A model generated the notes under the pieces. The model searched no databases, was not told where the DNA came from, and saw only the letters and a program-made list of their open reading frames with translations. A stretch of 33,422 nt of DNA from Klebsiella pneumoniae (lineage in GTDB: Bacteria > Myxococcota_A > UBA9042), in the NCBI GenBank assembly GCA_945889325.1, contig CAMDBH010000038.1:1-33422 (forward strand), in the 5' to 3' direction. The position numbers and the translations under genes were made by a program. Of the stretch, positions 16,049-24,100 are shown piece after piece. Each line of letters opens with the position of its first letter. Within the stretch, counting starts at the first letter, position 1.

Positions 16049-16978
16049 CTAGTTCCAAACACGCAAACCAACGGTCGGTCCGCCGAACGCTTGGTCGCCG
16101 ATCCACATTTTGTGGTAGCCGCCGTAAAATTCTAGGGCGCCGATGACAATGCCTGCGGATGCGCGCGCTTCGGCGGCAAACGCGTCGCCGACGTTGCCGA
16201 CGTCACCGCGAATGGACAAAATCAAAGGGTCGGTCGGATAAAAATCCATACCGTACAGTAAGTTGATGCCCATTTGGTTGTCGAGGTTGGTCGGCATCAT
16301 GCGCACGCCGACTCCGGTGCGAAATTGCGCATGTTCACTTTGCGCAAAGACAAAGCTGGCGTTGATGGTGCCGATCCATTGGCGATCAATGATGCCGTCG
16401 GCGTTTTCTTGGTAAAACGACCAATCTGTGCCGATTTCCCAGCGGTGATTGCCTGAAAGCAATGCGGAAAGGCCAAAACGCTGCATATTGCTGTCGACCC
16501 AAGTGCCCTCAGTCGCCACGCGAAACGCCGTCGAATGGCCGAGCAAGATGCGGCCGTCGGACGCGCGCTCGGCGCCGGGAATGCCGCCCGTAATGCCGCT
16601 GGTGCGGACATAACCATTGATGCCGCCTGCGTAAGGTGCTGAGGGGAATGCGTAACTTAAGTCGTAATTATCGCCCATGGCGTAGTGCGGCAACGTCCAC
16701 GGCGAAGCCAACATTTGCCACATCCAATAACCGCCGCCCCCGCCGTAGCCATAGCCGAAACTGGAATTGCGAAACGCCGATGATGAGGAACCGGACGACG
16801 AACCGCTTGAATGCGAAGATGAACTGCCTGAAGAGCCGCGGGACGAGGAACGCGAACTGCTCAAACGACCGGCAAAGGCGTTGCTGCTAGCCAGCGTGGC
16901 CAATACTGCGATTGCGCACGCCGAGAGGACCCGTTGGCGAAGGGCGCCGCGGCAATGTTTTGAGCAATGCGTGAGCAT
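16049..16978 (-). CDS. Secreted Ser/Gly-rich protein, probable outer-membrane beta-barrel
   Basis: This 309-residue protein starts at ATG 16978 (GGAG eight bases upstream), which begins a signal peptide with a charged start, hydrophobic core and AFA cleavage site. The longer TTG reading would bury it. Residues about 37-75 are almost pure Ser with Arg and Gly (SSRSSSRGSSGSSSS type), followed by GYGYGGGGGY. The remainder (about 95-309) alternates polar and aromatic residues in short strands ending GGYHKMWIGDQAFGGPTVGLRVWN. A final aromatic-rich strand like this is usual for outer-membrane beta-barrels. No enzymatic motif is seen. It lies about 100 bp downstream of the radical SAM gene on the same strand; co-transcription is possible, not shown. 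Confidence 0.65.
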   Translation of the reverse strand: MLTHCSKHCRGALRQRVLSACAIAVLATLASSNAFAGRLSSSRSSSRGSSGSSSSHSSGSSSGSSSSAFRNSSFGYGYGGGGGYWMWQMLASPWTLPHYAMGDNYDLSYAFPSAPYAGGINGYVRTSGITGGIPGAERASDGRILLGHSTAFRVATEGTWVDSNMQRFGLSALLSGNHRWEIGTDWSFYQENADGIIDRQWIGTINASFVFAQSEHAQFRTGVGVRMMPTNLDNQMGINLLYGMDFYPTDPLILSIRGDVGNVGDAFAAEARASAGIVIGALEFYGGYHKMWIGDQAFGGPTVGLRVWN

Positions 16979-17078
16979 AATAGGCTCCAAGCGCGAGCCC
17001 CGCGGCCCGACATTCCCATAACGGCGCAGGCGGGCAATTTGTTCATGCGCCAGTTCACTTTTATTTTCACGCGACAAA

Positions 17079-18017
17079 TCAGAGATCTAAAATCGAACCG
17101 CGGGGATCGGCTGTGCCCTGTTGCGCCGCTGTGACCGGTATCAATTCACTGTCGCCGTGAATCGAAATGTAGTCCGAACGCATGCCGTGACAGTGCGATC
17201 TCACCACGCACTGCGCACAACTATCGATAAATACGCCTTGTTCGATGCTAGAAGTCTCCAGCTTGAACGCGTGGCCGCCGGGATTGACCACCAACAGTTT
17301 CATGCCCACGGGATCGAACTGCATTTCCCAGGCTTCCACCGGTACCGTGCAATGCGGTGTATTCAAAGAGCAAACTGTCGCTCCGGCTTGTTTGGCGACG
17401 GCCAGCGCTTCGGTCATAAATGGCATGGCGTCCGCAAGTTTGGGCACAAGGCGGCGCAAATCGACTTCCCCTTGATCGACCAGAGAAAACAGCCAAATGT
17501 TGAAATGCTTCAGACCGCGCGCCGTGTAATAACGGACTAAATCAGGTAATTCCTGATAGTTGCGCTGCGTCATCAGGATGTCGCCTTCCAACCGCAGCGG
17601 CCGAATCTGCAGAACGTCGAGCGCTTTGTGCAGCAATGCGTGAGAGTTGGGCGTGCGGTTCAGCGCATCGTGGACCCGCGGGTCGAGGCTTTTGAGCAGC
17701 AAATTAACTTCGGTCAGCCCGGCCGCCACGGCTTTGTCGGCAAATTCTGGATACGAAAACAGCATCGCGTTGGTCTGGACTTTGATGCGCTGATAGCCCA
17801 AATGTTTTGCGGTGCGCAGAGTTTGAAGGAAATCTTTGCGCAAAGTCGGTTCGCCGCCAGAAAGCCAAAGATGTTGCGCACCTTGACGCCGCGCCGTTTG
17901 CAGCCATTGCAGGACCTCAGGCGTGGACATTTGATCGCGGGCTTCGGCGCTGCACGAATAGCAGCCCAAACAACGACAATTGCAGGCAAAACCCGGCGAT
18001 AACTCCAACCAGCGCAT
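17079..18017 (-). CDS. Radical SAM protein with C-terminal Cys motif
   Basis: This 312-residue radical S-adenosylmethionine enzyme has CNCRCLGC near residue 12 (the CxxxCxxC that binds the 4Fe-4S cluster) and SGGEPT for SAM binding. The C-terminal DSCAQCVVRSHCHG (C-x2-C-x5-C) suggests an auxiliary cluster of SPASM/twitch kind. ATG 18017 is preferred: GAGGT lies five bases before it, overlapping the stop of the upstream MFS gene (7-bp gap, translational coupling likely), and the radical SAM motif then begins at the proper distance. No peptide precursor gene was found beside it. The substrate is unknown. The coupling suggests that the enzyme and the MFS transporter act on the same compound. Confidence 0.85.
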   Translation of the reverse strand: MRWLELSPGFACNCRCLGCYSCSAEARDQMSTPEVLQWLQTARRQGAQHLWLSGGEPTLRKDFLQTLRTAKHLGYQRIKVQTNAMLFSYPEFADKAVAAGLTEVNLLLKSLDPRVHDALNRTPNSHALLHKALDVLQIRPLRLEGDILMTQRNYQELPDLVRYYTARGLKHFNIWLFSLVDQGEVDLRRLVPKLADAMPFMTEALAVAKQAGATVCSLNTPHCTVPVEAWEMQFDPVGMKLLVVNPGGHAFKLETSSIEQGVFIDSCAQCVVRSHCHGMRSDYISIHGDSELIPVTAAQQGTADPRGSILDL

Positions 18018-18024
18018 TTCGACC

Positions 18025-19263
18025 TCACGTTTCCAAGTAATTGAGATCGGTAGCAAAACTTTCGCGCAACGGCAAAAGCGCCAGCGCCGCGACCGCAATA
18101 CACACACCGCCGACGAGCAGCGCGCTGTTCATGAGCGAGAAGTTTTGGTTAAGCGCGCGAAAACTCAGGGTGATAACGACGACTGAGCCGCGGACAAAGT
18201 TTGGCGCGGTGGTGGCCACCGTGGCGCGCAAGTTGGTGCCGAATTGTTCGGCGGCCATGGTGACAAACACGGCCCAGTAGCCGTTGGCGAAGCCTAGGAA
18301 GAAAATCGCGTAATAAAACGTGGATGTCTGCATACCGCGGCACGAAGCGTACGCCACGCAGGCGAGCACGTTGAGCGCGACGAACACGGCGACCGCTTTG
18401 CGCCGCGAGCGCAACCATTGAGAAAGCAAGCCACTGGCGATGTCGCCGAGCGCGAGGCCGACGTAGCAGTACAATACGGCACTGCTGGCGGTTACTTTGC
18501 CGACTATCGCTAATTCTTTGGCAAATTCAGGGCTAAATGTGACCAGCACGCCGATGGCAAACCAGATCGGCACGCCGATCAAAATGCACGCGATGTATTT
18601 GCGCACGCGCGCTGCGGGGGCGAGCAACATGCGCAGGTCGCCGCGGCGCACGCTGCCAGACGCCACGGTTTGATGAAAAAGCCCTGATTCCAAGGTGCCT
18701 AAGCGCAGCGCGAGCAAACAGAGGCCCAAGGCGCCGCCGATGAAATAGGCGGTTTGCCAAGTGAAGGCATCGCCGACCAGCGCGGCGACGACGGCCCCGC
18801 AAATGCCGACACCTGCTACGATGGTTGTGCCGTAGCCTCTTGTTTTAGCTGACATAATTTCGCTCACCAGCGTGACCGCGGCGCCGAGTTCGCCCGCTAG
18901 GCCAATGCCGGCGACAAAGCGCAAGGCGGCGTACATCGGCACCGAAGTCACAAAACCGTTGGCGATGTTGGCTAGTGAATACAGCAGGATTGAGCCGAAA
19001 AGCACCGAAACCCGGCCCTTTTTGTCACCCAAAATGCCCCATAGAATGCCGCCGATGAGCATGCCGATCATTTGGCTGTTGATCAGGCGCACGCCGACGT
19101 TGAGCAGTTCATCGGCGGGAACACCTAGCGACTTGAGGCTGGCGACGCGAACAATCGAGAACAAAATCAGGTCATAAATGTCCACAAAGTAGCCAAGCGC
19201 AGCGACCAAAACCGTGAACGCAATGGTGCGGCGCGAGGCAACGGCAGGTTCAACGGCGGACAT
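18025..19263 (-). CDS. MFS transporter
   Basis: This 412-residue major facilitator superfamily permease has about 12 hydrophobic segments and the loop 2-3 signature GILGDKKGRVSVL (family form G-x3-D-x2-GR). A charged acidic pair DIYD sits in the first helix, and RFVAGIGLAGELG lies in helix 4, as in sugar- and organic-acid proton symporters of the MhpT/ProP-like group. The ATG at 19263 has GGAG six bases upstream. The gene sits 14 bp after the Ser/Thr kinase gene and 7 bp before the radical SAM gene, so the three are almost certainly one transcript. The transported compound and direction are not readable. Confidence 0.88.
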   Translation of the reverse strand: MSAVEPAVASRRTIAFTVLVAALGYFVDIYDLILFSIVRVASLKSLGVPADELLNVGVRLINSQMIGMLIGGILWGILGDKKGRVSVLFGSILLYSLANIANGFVTSVPMYAALRFVAGIGLAGELGAAVTLVSEIMSAKTRGYGTTIVAGVGICGAVVAALVGDAFTWQTAYFIGGALGLCLLALRLGTLESGLFHQTVASGSVRRGDLRMLLAPAARVRKYIACILIGVPIWFAIGVLVTFSPEFAKELAIVGKVTASSAVLYCYVGLALGDIASGLLSQWLRSRRKAVAVFVALNVLACVAYASCRGMQTSTFYYAIFFLGFANGYWAVFVTMAAEQFGTNLRATVATTAPNFVRGSVVVITLSFRALNQNFSLMNSALLVGGVCIAVAALALLPLRESFATDLNYLET

Positions 19264-19277
19264 GCAGGCTCCAAAAA

Positions 19278-20261
19278 TTACGAATCTATCTGCACTTGCG
19301 TGACATCGGCGTCAGTGGCGGGATCGGTTACCTGTTCGCCTTGGTGTTCCGCGGCTGTGGGCAAAGTCAGTTGGCGCACCGGCGGCACTTGGGCTACCAT
19401 TGCGCCGATCTGTTCGGTAATGCTCGGAATTTGTGCGGCTTCCACGTGGGCTAACAAGGCGGCGGCGACCTGATCGCCATCATCCGGCCGGTCTGCTGCT
19501 ACGTGCGCGAACAACTGTCGCAACAGCGCGTTGAGCTCCGCGGGCAGATGCGGTAAATCTACAAATTCAGCGGCTTGGACACGCGAAAGTGTTTCGAGGC
19601 GGTCCTGACCAGCGAAGGGCGGCGAACCTGTGAGCATCTCCACAAATACCGAAGCCAGCGCGAACAAATCGCTGCGGCCATCCAAGGGATCGCCGGCAAT
19701 CTGTTCTGGCGACAAGTACGCGAATTTGCCGCGCAAACCCTGACCGTGGGTGGTCTGCGCCATGCCGGCCACGCGGGCAATGCCAAAATCGAGCAGCACA
19801 ACCGATCCGTCGACCAGCACTTGGACGTTGGTCGGCGACACGTCGCGGTGAATCACGCCCACGCGGTGTGCGGCCGCCAGCCCTTGTGCCATCTGCGCAG
19901 CAATGACCAACGCGACGTTCAAAGGCAATGTATTTGTAGTCAAATCCTCGCGGTGTGGCTTCAGCAACCTGCGCAGCGAACAACCGCCGAGCAGGGGCAT
20001 GACCAAATAGGCCGCACCGTCGACCTCACCGGCATCCAACAAACGCACAACGGCTTGGTGGTCGATGCGCTGTAACGCGCCGACTTCGCGCAGAAAGAGC
20101 GACGCGATCGCAGGATCTTCGGCGAACATCGGCAGCAGTCGCTTTAGCGCCACGTGCGCTGGCGCGGCGTCGCGGCGCATGGCGCGGAACACTTCGGCCG
20201 TGCCGCCGACGCCTATGCGTTCCAGCAGCCAGTATGCGCCAAATACCCGCAGCTTTTGCAC
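19278..20261 (-). CDS. Soluble Ser/Thr protein kinase
   Basis: This 327-residue Hanks-type kinase has a Gly-rich loop IGVGGTAEVF (16-25), ATP-anchoring Lys40 (HVALKR), helix-C Glu59, catalytic loop HRDVSPTN (138-145), DFG at 158-160, and FAYLSPEQ as the activation-segment end. All catalytic residues are intact. HRDVSP in place of HRDLKP is common in myxobacterial kinases. There is no transmembrane segment or sensor domain; after the kinase domain only about 60 polar residues follow. It starts at GTG 20261 with AGGGG upstream, 11 bp after the stop of the 261-residue protein gene. The candidate substrates are the neighbours, including the kinase-like sigma-54 activator at the head of the run. 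Confidence 0.92.
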   Translation of the reverse strand: MQKLRVFGAYWLLERIGVGGTAEVFRAMRRDAAPAHVALKRLLPMFAEDPAIASLFLREVGALQRIDHQAVVRLLDAGEVDGAAYLVMPLLGGCSLRRLLKPHREDLTTNTLPLNVALVIAAQMAQGLAAAHRVGVIHRDVSPTNVQVLVDGSVVLLDFGIARVAGMAQTTHGQGLRGKFAYLSPEQIAGDPLDGRSDLFALASVFVEMLTGSPPFAGQDRLETLSRVQAAEFVDLPHLPAELNALLRQLFAHVAADRPDDGDQVAAALLAHVEAAQIPSITEQIGAMVAQVPPVRQLTLPTAAEHQGEQVTDPATDADVTQVQIDS

Positions 20262-20272
20262 GATCGAAGCCC

Positions 20273-21058
20273 CTAATTTTGGCCATCGGCGGCGATGGTC
20301 GCAAGTTCAAACTTGTGCGCCGCTGCCAGCAGGGCGTCGACTTCAATCGCATCTTCGGCATCAAATTCTACATCTTGTGCAATGGCCGCGTGTTCCATCT
20401 GCCGTTGCTTGACCAGCGCGACCTGTTCCGCATCGCGCTTTTGCAACAGTGCCGCGACTTCACGCTCCATGTGCAGCGTCGGTTGCAATGGATGATCAGG
20501 CGCTGCGCCGTGGGCCCATTTTGCAAAACGCTCTAAGATAACTGGCGCTTCTGGCGCCTCCAAACCCACGAGCGCGGTCACGGCCAGCGCGGCTCCCGAC
20601 CAGTAACGTCCGGCAACGGCATCGCCCACGATCCGCGCAAGCAGCACAAAATTTTGCGCAACTTCGTAATGCTCAAAGGCTTGTTGCGCGGCCGCCCACA
20701 CCAGATCTTCCACGACGGTTTGGGTGTAGATGCGTTCAACGGCAAACCCCGCCGCTTCGGCGTCGCGCAGACATTCAGCGGCATACAGACGCGATAGCAA
20801 GCCGTGTTCGGCAAACGCGACATAACCTGCCAATTGGGCTGCCAATTTGCGTGCAACGTGGTCGTCATTGGCCGCCGCATGGTGCACGATGCACAGCGCC
20901 GCCGCGGGCTTTTGGGCAAGTCGAATAAACAGCGCACCTTCAAGCCCTTCGCTCGCCAGGGCGTCAAAGATCCATTCGCTCAAATCGTCCCAGCGTTGCA
21001 GCATATCGTCGCGTGCGCGGGTCTTGGCGTCGCTCGTGACTTGCGTGTTGTTCGCCAT
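20273..21058 (-). CDS. Conserved-context protein of unknown function
   Basis: This 261-residue protein is not recognised. It is predicted almost wholly helical, Ala-rich, without signal peptide or membrane segment. It has a helical array-like pattern (AAALCIVHHAAANDDHVARKLAAQLAGYVAF and similar), comparable in texture to TPR/HEAT-like or four-helix proteins, and an acidic C-terminal stretch near 225-245. The ATG at 21058 has a GGGGGA-like site. It lies between the sigma-54 activator (78-bp gap) and the Ser/Thr kinase (11-bp gap) and is probably part of the same signalling unit, as an adaptor or target. Confidence 0.75.
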   Translation of the reverse strand: MANNTQVTSDAKTRARDDMLQRWDDLSEWIFDALASEGLEGALFIRLAQKPAAALCIVHHAAANDDHVARKLAAQLAGYVAFAEHGLLSRLYAAECLRDAEAAGFAVERIYTQTVVEDLVWAAAQQAFEHYEVAQNFVLLARIVGDAVAGRYWSGAALAVTALVGLEAPEAPVILERFAKWAHGAAPDHPLQPTLHMEREVAALLQKRDAEQVALVKQRQMEHAAIAQDVEFDAEDAIEVDALLAAAHKFELATIAADGQN

Positions 21059-21136
21059 CTGCGTTTTCCCCCGCGCAATTGCCGCAGCCGCACCATGCCA
21101 CAGAGTTGCGCCGACGTCATCCTCGTCGGGTTTTCC

Positions 21137-24100
21137 CTACCGCAGCCGATTGTAAATTGTACTGCGGTCAATGCCTAAACTTTCCGCGGCTTTGCGTTTG
21201 TTGCCGCCGAAGCTTGTGACGCGCGCCTGCAACAGCCGCGTTTCAATTTCCGCAAACGTCGCGGTATCCCACCAACTTTGCGCGCCGGCGCTGGCACTTT
21301 GCTGCGGCATGCCGCCGGCGCGTTCGCGCAAGATCTGTTCAAAATCAATAGGCTCCAGCACAGACCCTTGCGCGAACAGGCAGGCGGATTTCAGCACCGT
21401 TTCCAATTGGCGCACGTTGCCCGGCCAGCCAAACTGGCGCAACTTGCGCAACGCGGCCGGACTCACGCGGTCGACTTTGCCTAAACCTATCTTGCGGTTT
21501 TCGGTCAAGAAATGTTCGATTAGCGGCGGCAAATCCTCTGGGCGCTGCCGCAGCGGCGGCACTTCCAAATCGACTACGCGCAAACGATAAAGCAAGTCTT
21601 CACGAAAAAGTCCCTGAGTTACCATACCTTGCAGATCGCGGTGGGTCGCTGCGACAACGCGCACGTCGACCTTGCGCACGATGCTGTCGCCAACCCGCTG
21701 AATTTCACCTAGTTGCAACACGCGCAGCAGGCGAACCTGCATTTCGGGCGGCATCTCGCCGATTTCATCGAGCAACAGCGTGCCGCCGTTCGCGGTCTCA
21801 AACAGGCCCCGGCGTTCGGCCAACGCACCAGTAAATGCACCGCGAACATGGCCAAATAACTCAGATTCCAGCAAATTTGACGGCAACGCGCCGCAGTTGA
21901 TCGCCACAAACGGCCCCGCTTTGCGCCGCCCAGTGAAATGGATCGCCCGCGCCACCAGTTCCTTGCCGGTACCCGATTCACCGTGAATGACAACGGGAAA
22001 ATCGTGGTCACGCACCCGTTCCATCAGCGCGAAAAGCCGATGCAACAACGGGCTTTCGCCTTTAATTTGGCCAAAATCGCCGCGGCGCTGCTGTTCAAGG
22101 CGCTGCACGGTCAGGTCGCGTTTGGCGTCCTGCAATTCATTGGCCGTTGCATCAAGCTGCTGTTGCAGTTGTTCGTTCAACTGTGCGATTTCACTTTGAC
22201 TTCGCACCAGTTGCTCCGCCGTTTTGCGCTGGTTGGCTATCACCCGCGCGGTTTGGATCGCGATGGCGGCTTGATCGGCCAAGGCTTCCAGAACAAGGGC
22301 GTGTTGTGCACTGAAAGCGCCGGAAGTAAAGCGATTATCTACATACACGACCCCGATCGTCCGGCCCTGACAGGACAGCGGCACGCAGAGGATCGACCGC
22401 AGACTGGCCGTGTGCACACTGGCTTGCGCGGCAAAGCGGTCGTCGTTTTGGGCGTCGGTGGCCAACACGCGCTCGCCCGACTGAAAAACCCGCAAGGCTA
22501 TGGAATGGCTTAGTTTATGCGCAGCCTTGCGCAAGTTCTCGCGGTCTAAGTTGCGCGCTACTGCCACGCGAAGATTGGCCGTGCGCCGTTGCAGATCGCT
22601 TTCGTCCTCTGGGTCGAGCAGCAGAAAACCGCGTTCGGCACCCGTCAGAATCACCGCGGAATCCATGACAATTTCCAACAGTTGTGCCAGATCGTATTCG
22701 CCTCCCAGCCGGCGATTGATCGTCAACACGGCCTGCAGCGCCCCAGCCGCGTGGGTTGGCACTTCGGGCAGCGCTTGCCCTTGGCCCAAATGCGCCAGCA
22801 GATCGAGTTTTGCCCGCATCGCAGCGTGAACTGCGGCGTGAACAAAGGCCAATCGGCGTTCTGTGGGCAGCGTTGCCGCGATCTGATCCAAGGAAATCTG
22901 CTGCTGTCGCGCCAAATCCTGCGCGGCACCCAATTGGCCCTGTCTGGCCAGCAGCACAGCATTTTCAGTAGTCAACTGCGCACAAAGTAAAGGTTTTGTT
23001 CGCGGCGCCAGCGCCAACGCGGTCTTCAATTGCAGTTGCCAGTGCTGCAACCACGCCGGTGGCGCGTCGGCATTTTGTCGGCGTGCAATCTGCCACTGCA
23101 CAAGGATTGCACGGGCTTGCAACTCATCGCTCGGCAGCTTTTGCGCCGCTGTCAGCACGTCGTTTGCCACCGCAGTCGCTTCGACAAACTGATCGCGATC
23201 GAGGTGCGTCAGCGCGTGTTCCAGCCGAATTTCAAGCAGTTCATTTTTTGCCCCGGCTTGGCCAAGCGCTTGCTGAGCGATTTGCAAGTGCGCATCGGCG
23301 CTGACAAAATTGGCAACGCGGCGATCCAATTCGGCAAAAATGCAATGCACGTTGCCCAGCAAATAGCCATTTTGCGCCGAATCGAGGGCAGCCAATGCCG
23401 CATTCAGATCCAAGCGCGCCGGATCATCAAGCCCAAGAAGTGCTAGTAAATTCGCGCGGTTGTTCAGCGCCCGCGACAGGGCCCCGGCGTTGTCCAGACG
23501 CTGCGCGGCGGCAACGACCCAATCATACCCTTGCAACGCGCGGCCGAGATCACCGATTTCGTGGTCCAAAACCGCAGCGTTCATCACCATGTTGAGGGCG
23601 CGGCTGCGGTCGCCAGACTTTTCCGCCAGCGCCCGCGATTGATCGTACCATTGGCGCGCGACTGGCAACTGGCCGCGGCGGTGGGCAATCAGGCCCAGAG
23701 CCCCTGCCGCAGCTGCCTGCAGCGCGCCGCGGTGGGCCGCGTACAAATTTTCCGCAGCCGTTTGCGCAGCATCCAATCTGCCCTCGTAGTAGTCCGCCAG
23801 AGCCGCGAGGTACGCAAATGCAGCCTGTTCCGGGGCATTTTGCCCAGCCGCCAGACGCTGGCCATCGCCGATGAGCACACGCGCTGCGGCGCGATCGCCC
23901 TGCCATGTCGCGGCAAATGCTTGCCACAAGCGGGCTTGCAAAGAGCAGACGCGATCTCCACTGTCGATCGCTCGCTGCGCGACTTCGCGACATTGCGGGT
24001 AATCACCGCGGTGAAATGCCAATTCACTTGCTGCTAGAAGCACTTGTGGAATTTCACGTGTCGCTGCGTCCGCCGCAGCCAAGCGTTGTTCGGCCAGGGA

